A DNA stretch of 64,000 nucleotides, taken from assembly GCF_021560175.1 (NCBI RefSeq), contig NZ_CP091110.1, forward strand, positions 6,059,001 through 6,123,000, in the 5' to 3' direction. Made by a program: the position numbers and the translations under genes. Position 1 is the first letter of the stretch, and every line of letters starts with the position of its first letter. Of this stretch, positions 49,569-57,982 are shown piece by piece. Source of the stretch: Neobacillus drentensis. Lineage in GTDB: Bacteria > Bacillota > Bacilli > Bacillales > Cytobacillaceae. The notes below the pieces were generated by a model. That model had not been told where the DNA came from. It did no database searches and saw only the letters and a program-made list of their open reading frames with translations.

Positions 49569-50405
49569 ATGGCAATCAAAAAGGTATTAACCATAGCTGG
49601 TTCTGATTCAAGCGGCGGAGCGGGGCTGCAAGCTGATCTAAAAACATTTCAAGAGCTTGGCGTTTACGGGATGACTGGGATTACCTGTATCGTCACGATG
49701 GATCCAAAAGGATGGCATCATAACGTATTTCCGATTGATGTGACCATTCTCGAGAAACAACTGGATACCATTTTGTCAGTTGGAATTGACGGGATGAAAA
49801 CAGGAATGCTTGGCACTGTTGAAATTATCGAGCTAGTCGCACGAAAAATCGATGAACATCAATTAAAGCATGTGGTTATTGACCCTGTCATGGTTTGTAA
49901 AGGAGAAGATGAAGTCTTAAATCCGGAAACGACGGAAGCGATGCGGGAATTGCTTCTGCCACGCGCTTATGTTGTGACACCAAACCTTTTTGAGGCTGGT
50001 CAGCTGGCAGGAATGAAGACACCAAAGACCATTGAAGAAATGCAGGATGCAGCTGTAAAAATTCACGATCAGGGTGCTAAGTTCGTGTTAATTAAAGGCG
50101 GCAGCAAGCTCCAAACAGAAGAAAAATCAATCGATCTTCTTTATGATGGCAAGGAGTTCCAGATTTTCGAATCAGAGAAGATTGAAACAAACTATACCCA
50201 CGGTGCAGGCTGTACGAACTCAGCGGCTGTTGCTGCAGAAGTGGCAAAAGGAAACTCGGTCTATGATGCAGTCGATGTGGCAAAGAGATTTGTCTCTGCA
50301 GGGATTCAGCAAGGTTTCCCATTAAATGAATATGTAGGTCCCACTTGGCATGGTGCCTACCGCAGTGGACGAGCTGTAACAGAGTATTGTGAGGACTGTG
50401 AATAA
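49569..50405 (+). CDS. pdxK: pyridoxine/pyridoxal kinase PdxK (ThiD-like)
   Basis: A ribokinase-family kinase that phosphorylates B6 vitamers; B. subtilis PdxK (YwdB) belongs to the ThiD-like subgroup. The 278-aa protein shows TIAGSDSSGGAGLQADLKTF at the substrate site, VVIDPVMVCKGEDEVL, and the anion hole/catalytic base region NYTHGAGCTNSAAVAAEVAKG. It is distinguished from true ThiD by position and by the Ile/Thr-rich GITCIVTMDPKGW loop, but HMP kinase activity cannot be excluded. AAAGGAGG precedes the ATG. Confidence 0.88.
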   Translation: MAIKKVLTIAGSDSSGGAGLQADLKTFQELGVYGMTGITCIVTMDPKGWHHNVFPIDVTILEKQLDTILSVGIDGMKTGMLGTVEIIELVARKIDEHQLKHVVIDPVMVCKGEDEVLNPETTEAMRELLLPRAYVVTPNLFEAGQLAGMKTPKTIEEMQDAAVKIHDQGAKFVLIKGGSKLQTEEKSIDLLYDGKEFQIFESEKIETNYTHGAGCTNSAAVAAEVAKGNSVYDAVDVAKRFVSAGIQQGFPLNEYVGPTWHGAYRSGRAVTEYCEDCE

Positions 50406-50418
50406 TAAAGATAAAGAT

Positions 50419-50447
50419 GAAGAACCGAGCTTGTTCGGTTCTTTTTC
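50419..50447 (+). terminator. pdxK terminator
   Basis: AGAACCGA-GCTTG-TTCGGTTCT followed by TTTTCG shortly after the stop. Confidence 0.88.
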
Positions 50448-50494
50448 GTTGGGTCAGGAAGTTAATAATTAACGTGTAAAATTTGCCCAGCGTG

Positions 50495-50542
50495 AAGCGC
50501 CTTGGAAAAAATGAACTACCTTCTCCCATGGGCAAGGCGCTT
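50495..50542. repeat. inverted repeat AAGCGCCTTG / CAAGGCGCTT
   Basis: Perfect 10-bp arms 28 nt apart in the pdxK-yojF gap, followed by GTGCTCTTTTA. The arms resemble the ends of the GC-rich hairpin repeat family (AAGGCGCTT), so it may be a decayed copy. Confidence 0.5.
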
Positions 50543-50659
50543 GTGCTCTTTTATTAAGCACAGATTTCGCATTTTCTATTTGATTTTAGTATGATAATTA
50601 CATTATGAAAAACAATACTCATTAGGTATAAATCCATCATTTTGGAAGGAGGCTGCACT

Positions 50660-51007
50660 TTGGAACTTATCGATGTTAAAAAAGTTCAGGACGCTATCAA
50701 CCTTTTTGCTAATAAGGATGTTTATATTCATCTTGAAACAACCAATGGTGCCTATGCAACACATAATGACCAATCGTTCTTCTCTGCCGGAGCGTTTATC
50801 CGCAACGCCCTTGTCCGCTATGAAATCGGAAAAATTAAAGGACCCGGTCCGTATCGTGTGGGTTTAAAAATCAATCTCGGCTGGATTTATGCTGAGGGGA
50901 TCACCCACTTTGAAATTGATGAAGAAAATCATCTATTGTTAGCAGGTCATGACTATGATGGCAAGCTTGCTGTGGCATTAGAAATTAGTCTAACGCCATT
51001 TGAATAA
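50660..51007 (+). CDS. yojF: DUF1806 protein YojF, partner of BshB2
   Basis: A 115-aa cytoplasmic protein of the YojF/DUF1806 family. Its molecular function is unknown, but it is almost always encoded just before bshB2. Typical segments are VYIHLETTNGAYATHND, FFSAGAFIRNALVRYEIGKI and PYRVGLKINLGWIYAEGLTH-like sequence. The TTG start at 50660 is chosen because AAGGAGG stands 7 nt upstream and the length matches B. subtilis; an upstream TTG at 50642 lies inside the Shine-Dalgarno. Confidence 0.9.
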   Translation: MELIDVKKVQDAINLFANKDVYIHLETTNGAYATHNDQSFFSAGAFIRNALVRYEIGKIKGPGPYRVGLKINLGWIYAEGITHFEIDEENHLLLAGHDYDGKLAVALEISLTPFE

Positions 51008-51040
51008 GATGTCCTATTAGACCCGAAAGGAGAATGATTT

Positions 51041-51706
51041 ATGGAAAAAGAACGCCATTTATTGGTCGTTTTCCCTCATCCAGATGACGAGGCGTTTGGT
51101 GTATCCGGGACGATTGCAACACATGTCGAGAACGGAACTCCTGTTACCTATGCTTGTTTAACCTTAGGGGAAATGGGGCGCAATATGGGAAATCCCCCGT
51201 TTACCGATAGGGAAAACTTACCTAAAATTAGAAAAGAAGAATTAAAAGCGGCTGCTGAGGCTATAGGGATCCAAGACCTTCGCATGCTTGGTTTCCGTGA
51301 TAAAACCGTTGAATTTGAAGATGATGAAAAATTAGCAGACACCCTTACAGCCATCATTGATGAGGTAAATCCGTCCTTGATTATCACTTTTTATCCTGGT
51401 TATTCTGTTCACCCTGACCATGATGCCACCGGCGCGGCTGTCATAAGGGCAGTTGAAAGAATGCCTGCTGCCGCACGGCCAACCTTACACTGTGTTGCCT
51501 TCTCCAAAAATTGTATTGATGAGCTTGGTGAACCTGATATTATCAAGGATGTTTCACCTATGATACATAAGAAGCTGGCTGCCATTCAGGCACACCGGTC
51601 GCAAACAGAGCATTCATTTAAAGGCACTGTAGAAAAGTTGAAAAATCAAGAACCGCAAATGATGGCTTGGATTAACAATGAACGGTTTTGGACCTATAAA
51701 TTCTAA
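51041..51706 (+). CDS. bshB2: bacillithiol biosynthesis deacetylase BshB2
   Basis: A zinc-dependent LmbE/PIG-L family deacetylase that removes acetyl from GlcNAc-malate in bacillithiol synthesis. The 221-aa protein has the metal and catalytic motif FPHPDDEAFGVSGT (residues 10-23) and the second metal His in YSVHPDHDATG. It follows yojF by 33 nt, the arrangement seen in B. subtilis yojF-yojG. AAAGGAGAATG precedes the ATG. BshA and BshC are not in this window. Confidence 0.92.
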   Translation: MEKERHLLVVFPHPDDEAFGVSGTIATHVENGTPVTYACLTLGEMGRNMGNPPFTDRENLPKIRKEELKAAAEAIGIQDLRMLGFRDKTVEFEDDEKLADTLTAIIDEVNPSLIITFYPGYSVHPDHDATGAAVIRAVERMPAAARPTLHCVAFSKNCIDELGEPDIIKDVSPMIHKKLAAIQAHRSQTEHSFKGTVEKLKNQEPQMMAWINNERFWTYKF

Positions 51707-51714
51707 AGCGTAAG

Positions 51715-51831
51715 CGCCTTGATCAGCCCCGACAAGCACAAGACGAGCCGGCCGAAAGGTTGCTCTTTAACCTTTTGGACGGATTGGCTTGTGACCTCGA
51801 GGGGCTAGGCGCTGGAGCTGGATGTATATAA
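51715..51831. repeat. GC-rich hairpin repeat, inverted copy
   Basis: Read on the minus strand it starts CCAGCTCCAGCGCCTAG and ends CAAGGCGCTTACGCTTT, with an internal variable region containing CGGCTCGTCTT. Same family as 12671-12790 and 58050-58117, in the opposite orientation. Confidence 0.8.
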
Positions 51832-51862
51832 CCTGTAATAAGCCATCACCCAATACCATTAC

Positions 51863-51891
51863 CAAAAGCCCTTCAATGCGAAGGGCTTTTT
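51863..51891. terminator. bidirectional terminator bshB2 / HAD gene
   Basis: AAAAGCCCTTC-AATGC-GAAGGGCTTTTTG between converging genes. Confidence 0.9.
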
Positions 51892-51918
51892 GATTGAATC
51901 TTTTTGTTGAAACCTTTT

Positions 51919-52773
51919 TTAAATAACCTCAAGTATCGCCTGTGCGACTCCGTGTTCGTCATTTGTATCGGTAATGACATCACATAGTGCCTTGATTTCA
52001 TAGCTGGCATTGCCCATGGCAACCGACCTTCCTGCCCGCTCGAACATGGAGACATCGTTTAGGTTATCACCAATCGCCATTGTCTCAGCCATATCGATTC
52101 CTTTAGCTTTTGCAAATGTTGCGAGGGCAAGACCTTTCTGAGCCTGTTTATTCGTTATTTCAAGGTTTTCGTGGCCAGAAGAAGTAACGTCCAAGTCTGA
52201 AAAATCAAGAAGGTCCACGCCGGCAGCCTTAAGTTTACTGCGATCAAAACAAAATGCCAAGACCTTATAAATCAGATAATTTTCATCAGCAAATAGAAGC
52301 TCGTAGTCGTCAATTTGGTGAATTAAGCCATCGCGGATTCTCGCTCCCGCTGCATGTCTAATTTCCTCAGGATCAATCTCGGGATTAGCACTAACAACAA
52401 TGTCCACTAAGATGGAAACAGCCTTTTCCGGATCAAGCGTGTAGGCACCCTTGTCAGTATAAACCTCGTAATAGACATCATGTTCACTTAGTTTTGCTGC
52501 TACCGCTCTCGCAAGTTCCTTACTTATGGGGGTTGAAGAGAGGACATCGCCTTCTTTTGAGCGGACCTCCGCTCCATTCACACAGATAACAGGACAGGAT
52601 AAGCCGGCCTCAGATAGTACGTATGTAGCTTCTTGATAAGACCTTCCGGTAGCAACGACAAATTCAACACCCTGGGCCTGTGCTTTTAAAATCGCTTGTT
52701 TATTTTCTTCACTAATTTGCTGCCTTGAATTTAATAATGTTCCATCCATGTCTGAAGCAATACATTTAATCAT
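51919..52773 (-). CDS. Cof-type HAD-IIB family hydrolase
   Basis: A 284-aa haloacid-dehalogenase-superfamily phosphatase. Motif I is ASDMDGTLLNSRQQIS with the nucleophile Asp near residue 8; motif II lies in VVATGRSYQE; motif III/IV is QKGLALATFAKAKG and MAIGDNLNDVSMFERAG. A type IIB cap sits between about 80 and 185. Such enzymes act on sugar phosphates, FMN or PLP; the substrate cannot be told. The ATG at 52773 follows AAGGTGG; a GTG 9 nt upstream is an alternative. Confidence 0.9.
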   Translation of the reverse strand: MIKCIASDMDGTLLNSRQQISEENKQAILKAQAQGVEFVVATGRSYQEATYVLSEAGLSCPVICVNGAEVRSKEGDVLSSTPISKELARAVAAKLSEHDVYYEVYTDKGAYTLDPEKAVSILVDIVVSANPEIDPEEIRHAAGARIRDGLIHQIDDYELLFADENYLIYKVLAFCFDRSKLKAAGVDLLDFSDLDVTSSGHENLEITNKQAQKGLALATFAKAKGIDMAETMAIGDNLNDVSMFERAGRSVAMGNASYEIKALCDVITDTNDEHGVAQAILEVI

Positions 52774-52852
52774 GTTGTCCACCTTTTCCCTTTTTTCTAT
52801 CTACATTATTGCCATTCTAACACAGATCTCGAGCCATTAAAGAATGGAAAGC

Positions 52853-53527
52853 TCACCCCAAATACTTACTGCCTTCGCGAACACTTAAAGGGGCTAACTT
52901 ATGTCCCTCGATAAATTTCTTCACAGATGCTGGATTTGTTTTTGAATACTCCCGCAATGCCCAGCCAATCGCTTTTTGAATAAAAAATTCCTTCCTCTCG
53001 GCATTTTTCAATATGTATCGATATAGCAGGTTTTCATTCGTTTTCTTCTTATATTTTAGTTGAAAAAGAATCGCGGCCCTCCGCAGCCAGATATTTTCAT
53101 GAATGGCCCAGCCATCAATCGTTTCTTCGATAACATCTGGAAATTTCTCTGCTATATTTCCGACTGGTTTAGGAGCAATGGCATCAACAGTATCCCACCA
53201 GGATTTGGTCGTAATCAGCCATTCCATGAAAGGCAGATCACTTTTTTGTAGTTTCTTCAGGGATTTTTCCATATAAGTTAAAGCCGTATACTGATATTCT
53301 CTTTCCTCTTTATTCCAAAGCTCTTCTATGAATTCTTTATTAAAAGGCTCAAGTAACAAGCCTGTTTCCTGAAAGAATTTCTTTTCTAAATCCTTACGTA
53401 AAGGGGATTTTATTCCTAGAAAAGAGAAATGACCTTTCATATAATTTTGCATTGGTCCAGCGTTGTCCTCATTGCGGTTCTCCTCAAACAGCTTTGTTAA
53501 AACATGTGTCTTTGTTACCATTAACAT
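52853..53527 (-). CDS. DNA alkylation repair protein (AlkD-like)
   Basis: A 224-aa all-helical HEAT-repeat-like protein of the AlkC/AlkD DNA glycosylase superfamily that removes alkylated purines. Recognisable parts are HFSFLGIKSPLRKDLEK, ELWNKEEREYQYTAL, the WWDTVDAIAPK segment (aromatic and Asp residues used in catalysis by AlkD) and FFIQKAIGWALREYSKTNP. Two ATGs 6 nt apart are possible starts (53527 and 53521). It stands alone, upstream of the HAD gene in the same direction. Confidence 0.88.
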   Translation of the reverse strand: MLMVTKTHVLTKLFEENRNEDNAGPMQNYMKGHFSFLGIKSPLRKDLEKKFFQETGLLLEPFNKEFIEELWNKEEREYQYTALTYMEKSLKKLQKSDLPFMEWLITTKSWWDTVDAIAPKPVGNIAEKFPDVIEETIDGWAIHENIWLRRAAILFQLKYKKKTNENLLYRYILKNAERKEFFIQKAIGWALREYSKTNPASVKKFIEGHKLAPLSVREGSKYLG

Positions 53528-53590
53528 CCATCCTCTCCCAAATCACCGATAACTAATTCTACTACTTCCCATTTTTCCCTTTATTTTATC

Positions 53591-53620
53591 CGGATAATCC
53601 ACTGACTCAATGACACACTA
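53591..53620 (+). promoter_or_regulatory. sigma-G-type promoter of the gamma-SASP gene
   Basis: CGGATA, a 17-nt spacer, CACACTA: the -10 matches the sigma-G consensus CATACTA at 6 of 7 positions and the -35 TGMATA at 4 of 6. It ends 24 nt before the start codon of the spore protein gene. Confidence 0.5.
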
Positions 53621-53644
53621 TTAGCAGATAGGGGGGATACATAA

Positions 53645-53800
53645 ATGACAAAGAAAATAAATAAAGGCAGCCGTAATCAAAATTCACCACAAGCAGGTCA
53701 CGCGGAAGCGGAATTCGGCACGGAGTTTGTCAGCGGCGATAACAGCAAGGGGAATAAGCGTAACAAAGGCCAGCAGAGTAAGACAAATCCACATAAATAA
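53645..53800 (+). CDS. gamma-type small acid-soluble spore protein (short form)
   Basis: A 51-aa hydrophilic protein rich in Asn, Gln, Lys and Gly. It has a single copy of the gamma-type signature, AEFGTEFVSGDN, preceded by NQNSPQAG; B. subtilis SspE has the FGTEFAS unit repeated in a longer protein. Gamma-type SASP store amino acids in the spore core and are cut by Gpr after the Glu in this motif. AGGGGGGAT precedes the ATG, and a forespore-type promoter lies upstream. It is below the size limit of many gene finders. Confidence 0.85.
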   Translation: MTKKINKGSRNQNSPQAGHAEAEFGTEFVSGDNSKGNKRNKGQQSKTNPHK

Positions 53801-53822
53801 AAAGCCGGGGGACCTCCCCGGC
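53801..53822. terminator. terminator between SASP and the tandem P-loop gene
   Basis: AGCCGGGG-GACC-TCCCCGGCT. On the minus strand TTTTTATTTAT follows, so it terminates the P-loop ATPase gene well; on the plus strand the T-tract is poor. Confidence 0.8.
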
Positions 53823-53833
53823 TATACCCGCTT

Positions 53834-54937
53834 CTATAGGATCTTACTAGCTGCCAAATCATTTATTTCCCCAGCAATTCTCTCATGGATTTTTTCAACA
53901 ACCGAAAAATCCATTGCTGCTACATAAATCTCTTCCAGTTCATCATGCAGGGATTTAGCTTTTGCCAGATAACTTGTCGCTTCGGTCATTTTGTTTTTAT
54001 ATTTTTCAGCAATATTACTGATGAAATCAGCAAACAGCTCATCCGTTCCAGGCTCAATCAAAATCTCATACATATCAATAATCTCATCGCCGTCTCGGCT
54101 TGGGAAGTATTCATGCGGGGCCGTACTGTCGAAAATCGCCACACCCAGTTCCCGGAAAATGACCATATCGAGGCTGTGTGGATCAAAACCGCAATGATAA
54201 ACTTCTACATCGATACCGCGCTCTTCTCCTGCGGCTGCCAGCTTTTTCAGCATTGTCGACTTTCCGGAACCTGGACGTCCTTTAATAAAATAGCGTTTAG
54301 GAATTTCCTCTGTCAAATTCGGAACATAATCAACCGCTCCTTGCGGCGTGGCAGCTCCTAAGAAGCGATGACGGACATCAGGCGTTTTATTTAACTTTAT
54401 TTTTCCAAAAAAAGAGTCAATTAATTTATTGGTTAATTGGTCCGCCTTTTTAAAATTCATGCTATTAATATAAATTTTTTCCCAATCATCATGGATTTCT
54501 AATGCCTCTTTAAACGTTGCATAGGCTTTCTGAAATGATTGACTGATTTGGTTTGTCAGCTTTTGAATCACATTTTTCTGCCTATTTAGGTCGCGCGAAT
54601 TCCAAGCTTCGCCAAGATTTATATACTCTTCAACTGCACCTGGTGCCTTAGGCTCAATCACATGCGGCGCTGTCCCGTCAACAAGACCTACCTTTAACGC
54701 GGGAATAATCACGCCATCAATGGACAGGTTATCAGATGAACAATGAAGAAACTCAATATTATAACCTTTCTCGACCCACTCTTGGCCTATTTTCTTCATA
54801 AGTGAGGATTTCCCGGTTCCTGGGCCGCCTTTTAAAATAAACAATCTTTCTAATCCTTGCAGATTGGAATCATATAGACTATAAAAGCCTCTAGCCGTAT
54901 TGCCGCCGGCATAATAATTTTTGATTTTCCCTGCCAC
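53834..54937 (-). CDS. tandem P-loop NTPase, unknown function
   Basis: A 367-aa cytoplasmic protein made of two similar halves. P-loops are GGPGTGKS (37-44) and GRPGSGKS (220-227). Each half then repeats the same plan: EFLHCSSDNLSIDGVI against VYHCGFDPHSLDMVIF, GLVDGTAPHVIEP against AIFDSTAPHEYFP, and a helical tail IHDDWEKIYINSMNF against LHDELEEIYVAAMDF. So the gene arose by internal duplication. It resembles uncharacterised Firmicute ATPases of the PRK06851 type; no function is assigned. Located next to a spore protein gene, in opposite orientation. No DNA-binding or membrane region is seen. Confidence 0.8.
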   Translation of the reverse strand: MAGKIKNYYAGGNTARGFYSLYDSNLQGLERLFILKGGPGTGKSSLMKKIGQEWVEKGYNIEFLHCSSDNLSIDGVIIPALKVGLVDGTAPHVIEPKAPGAVEEYINLGEAWNSRDLNRQKNVIQKLTNQISQSFQKAYATFKEALEIHDDWEKIYINSMNFKKADQLTNKLIDSFFGKIKLNKTPDVRHRFLGAATPQGAVDYVPNLTEEIPKRYFIKGRPGSGKSTMLKKLAAAGEERGIDVEVYHCGFDPHSLDMVIFRELGVAIFDSTAPHEYFPSRDGDEIIDMYEILIEPGTDELFADFISNIAEKYKNKMTEATSYLAKAKSLHDELEEIYVAAMDFSVVEKIHERIAGEINDLAASKIL

Positions 54938-55398
54938 TCTTCAACACTCCCTTTTAACAAATCAACTTGCTTAAAAGCTTAAGATGTATAACGTTCGATT
55001 AGTTTCCTACAAGTAAGGCTGTGTTAATCTTGAATGTTGATTTCCGCTCCAGGAAGCTTCGATTTCCGCGGGCGTGCCGGGGAGCCTCCTCGGTGCACTT
55101 GCGCCTGTGGGGTCTCCCCTGGCCCGTACTCCCGCAGGACTTTGAATTTGCATCCTCGAATCCGCCCACGCACGAAGGAAATGCGATAGCATTTTCGAGG
55201 AGTCTTCGCCGCCTTCCGCTCCAATCAACTTGTTAAAAATCATCATTAGCCTTTAACACAGCCATAAGTAAAGTCTAATTCACCCGATTTTCAGGTGATT
55301 CACTTTCACGTTATCTTATGCTTTTGTTGTTTTTTAGGTGAGTGCCTATGAAAAATTTATCTTACATCCATCTACAAATTAGATTGTCAGTCCTGCTG
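54938..55398. other. P-loop ATPase-ybaK intergenic region
   Basis: A 461-nt gap. Its middle is a 247-bp element with 11-bp terminal inverted repeats (listed). The remaining AT-rich flanks hold presumably the ATPase promoter; no clear hexamers were fixed. Open frames within the element are not genes. Confidence 0.7.
55017..55263. mobile_element. MITE-like element containing copy 2 of the 194-bp repeat
   Basis: Outer perfect inverted repeats GGCTGTGTTAA (55017-55027) and TTAACACAGCC (55253-55263) enclose a core bounded by GTTGATT and AATCAAC (55036-55229) that is nearly identical to 32239-32432. There is no transposase gene and no clear adjacent target duplication. Structure fits a non-autonomous insertion, or an old IS remnant; copy 1 lacks the outer repeats. 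Confidence 0.7.
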
Positions 55399-55875
55399 TC
55401 ATTTTGTTACTGGGATCCATTCAGCACTTGTTACTTCCTGTAATTTCATTGGGGAGACCACAATCTGAACACCTATTTTCCCCGCGCTTACGACCATATT
55501 TTCCAGTTGTCTGCTGCTTTCATCGAGGAATGTCCTATAATCCTTCTTCATGCCGATTGGGGAACAGCCGCCGCGGATATAGCCTGTCCATTTTTGAATA
55601 TCCTTCATTGGCAGCATCTCAATTGCCTTTTCTCCTGCAGCCTTGGCGGCCTTTTTTAAATCCAGTTCCTCCGCAACAGGAATGACAAACACAAGAATAC
55701 TTTTACTGGCGCCTTGGGCAACTAACGTCTTATAGACGATTTTAGGGTCTTTTCCAATCTTCTCCGCTACTGATATCCCGTCAATTTTTCCATCTTTATT
55801 ATCGTATGTAAGCACGTCATACTCGACCTTCTTTGCATCAAGTATTCGCATCGCATTTGTTTTTGGCTGTGCCAT
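55399..55875 (-). CDS. ybaK: Cys-tRNA(Pro)/Cys-tRNA(Cys) deacylase YbaK
   Basis: A 158-aa YbaK/EbsC-family protein that hydrolyses mischarged Cys-tRNA-Pro in trans. Conserved features are KIVYKTLVAQGASK with the essential Lys, VFVIPVAEELDLKKAAKA, and YIRGGCSPIGMKKDY with GGCSPIG typical of the family. Several ATG/GTG codons cluster at the start (55884-55875); the ATG at 55875 giving MAQPKTNAMR has the best spacing from AAAGGATG. Confidence 0.9.
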   Translation of the reverse strand: MAQPKTNAMRILDAKKVEYDVLTYDNKDGKIDGISVAEKIGKDPKIVYKTLVAQGASKSILVFVIPVAEELDLKKAAKAAGEKAIEMLPMKDIQKWTGYIRGGCSPIGMKKDYRTFLDESSRQLENMVVSAGKIGVQIVVSPMKLQEVTSAEWIPVTK

Positions 55876-56166
55876 CACCATCATCCTTTAAACCATTTTT
55901 ATAGTAGGATTATATCATTGCCATTTTGGATTGAAAAACCTAGACATACACAAAATCACCCAAAATCTGTCACCCGATTGTCACTCTATTACTCCATTAT
56001 TATAGTAAACTAAATTTAGATCCTAACAAAACTACACTTGGGAAAGGGCAGATCGCCAGCTATCCAGCCATAGACCTTTGTGAAACCCCTCACATATCTG
56101 ACTGCCTTCACACAAACTACTTTTATAGAAAAGTATTCCCCCATAAATTGACCTGAGGTAAAAACT

Positions 56167-57975
56167 ATGAAATACGATTTAGTTTTATTACATGCGCCAA
56201 GCGTATATGACTTTAGAAAAAACTCATTACTTGCCGGTCCAATCAGCGACGTAGTCCCATCCTCACCTGTGTTTGAGATGTACCCAATTGGGCTGACAAG
56301 TATTGCCGATTATCTAGAGCGGTACGGCCTTAGGGTAAAAATTATTAATATTGCCAACCGGATGCTGATGAGTGAAAAATTTGATGTGGAAGCAAAGCTC
56401 AGGAAAATTAAGACGAAGGCATTCGGGATTGACCTTCATTGGCTGCCACACGCACACGGCAGTATCGAGCTCGCTAAAATTGTTAAAAGCCTTCACCCTG
56501 AGACCCCCATCATCTTTGGTGGATTATCCGCTACTTACTATCATAAAGAGCTAATTGAATATCCTTTTATTGATTTTGTAATGCGCGGTGACTCAACCGA
56601 AAAACTGATGCTTTTACTTATGAATAAGATTGAAGCAGGCAATACCCATTATGCTGATATTCCTAACCTTACCTGGAAAAAAGGCACAGAGTGCGGTTAC
56701 AATCCTATTACCTACGTTCCAAAAGATCTCGATGATATTGATGTTCCAGGTTATCGTTATACCATTCGCTCCGTGTTTAAATACCGGAACTTTCTGGACC
56801 CGCTGCCCTACAACGGCTGGCTCCAATATCCAAACACTGCCCTGTTAACAGCCAGAGGATGTACGCAAAACTGCTTGATTTGCGGCGGCTCGAGAGAAGC
56901 TTATGACCAAAATTGCAATCGGAATTCTTTAGCATTACGCTCCCCGAAGAAATTAGTAGAGGATATTCAATTTATTTCCCGCTTTAGCCGAGCACCTATT
57001 TTTATTCTGCATGACCTCCGTCAGGGTGGACGTGAATATGTACAGGAATTTTTCAGCCGTTTAAAGGAACTCCATTTAAAAAATGAAATTGTGTTTGAAT
57101 TGTTCCAATATGCTGATGAGGAATTCTTTAAAATGATGAATGACAGCGTCCCAAAATACAGTATTGAAATCACGCTTGAAACACATGATGAAAAGATGAG
57201 ACGCTATAATGGCAAATTTAGCTGTACCAACCAAAAAGTGATCGATACCCTTAATTTCGCTTTAAAAAATGGCTGCAAAAAGATTGATCTGTTCTTTATG
57301 GTCGGAATTCCAGGGCAGACCTACATAAGTGCGGTCGAAAATATTGATTTTTGTGAGACCATTCATCTGGCATGTAACAAAGACCCTAGAATCTTTTACT
57401 TTGTCGCACCACTAGCACCATTCTTAGATCCTGCCAGCCCGGCCTTTGAACATCCTGAAATTCATGGCTATAAGAAGTATTGTCACACTCTTGAGGATCA
57501 CCGTAAGGCCATCACACAGCCTTCCTGGAAGCATATGCTAAGCTATGAAACAAAGGATATGACACGCGATGACATTGTCAATTCCACCTATGAAGCAGCC
57601 GAACGCCTTAATGACTTTAAATTAGAGTACCAGTTGATAAGTAAAGAGGATTACTTTGATATCAAAGAAAAGATTGAGAAATCAAGGGAATATATTAAAT
57701 TGATTGACCATGTTCTTTCTCTTCCCGCCGAGGAGCAGGCCGCTGAACTAGCTAAGATTCAAGAAGAAATAGAAGAGTTAAATAAGTATAGTATCTGCGG
57801 GAAAAATGAATTGAAGTGGGAAGTACCAAAGAATTATGCCAATTTCTTTTCACTCGCCTTAGTTGGTATGGAACAATTATATGAAGATTATGTAAACAAA
57901 CTCAGACATCTCCTCAGTCCGAAACGCCGCCAGCAATTTAAACTTGATGCGGATTATCGGAAAATAAAAGGCTAA
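56167..57975 (+). CDS. B12-binding-domain radical SAM protein, unknown substrate
   Basis: A 602-aa protein. Residues 1 to about 150 look like a cobalamin-binding Rossmann domain (LLHAPSVYDFRKNSLLAG, YPIGLTSIADYLERYGLRV, TPIIFGGLSATYYHKELI) but lack the DxHxxG motif. Residues about 220-450 are the radical SAM barrel, with the [4Fe-4S] cysteines 232, 236 and 239 in ARGCTQNCLICGGS. A helical C-terminal region (about 500-600) contains a predicted coiled coil (EEQAAELAKIQEEIEELNKY). It resembles the Ta0216-like B12/radical SAM group (TIGR04190). No substrate gene or maturation partner lies nearby: upstream is ybaK (divergent), downstream livF (convergent). GAGGT precedes the ATG. Confidence 0.85.
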   Translation: MKYDLVLLHAPSVYDFRKNSLLAGPISDVVPSSPVFEMYPIGLTSIADYLERYGLRVKIINIANRMLMSEKFDVEAKLRKIKTKAFGIDLHWLPHAHGSIELAKIVKSLHPETPIIFGGLSATYYHKELIEYPFIDFVMRGDSTEKLMLLLMNKIEAGNTHYADIPNLTWKKGTECGYNPITYVPKDLDDIDVPGYRYTIRSVFKYRNFLDPLPYNGWLQYPNTALLTARGCTQNCLICGGSREAYDQNCNRNSLALRSPKKLVEDIQFISRFSRAPIFILHDLRQGGREYVQEFFSRLKELHLKNEIVFELFQYADEEFFKMMNDSVPKYSIEITLETHDEKMRRYNGKFSCTNQKVIDTLNFALKNGCKKIDLFFMVGIPGQTYISAVENIDFCETIHLACNKDPRIFYFVAPLAPFLDPASPAFEHPEIHGYKKYCHTLEDHRKAITQPSWKHMLSYETKDMTRDDIVNSTYEAAERLNDFKLEYQLISKEDYFDIKEKIEKSREYIKLIDHVLSLPAEEQAAELAKIQEEIEELNKYSICGKNELKWEVPKNYANFFSLALVGMEQLYEDYVNKLRHLLSPKRRQQFKLDADYRKIKG

Positions 57976-57982
57976 AATAGTA

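Noticed and set aside
50092..50535. 147-codon minus-strand frame over the pdxK end
   Set aside because: Antisense to conserved pdxK coding sequence and through its terminator; no start signal.
55007..55246. Open frames in both strands of the 55-kb element
   Set aside because: Same repeat element; the frames follow DNA identity, not coding constraint.
55876..56166. Cobalamin riboswitch upstream of the B12 radical SAM gene
   Set aside because: No B12-box sequence or the expected long structured leader was recognised.
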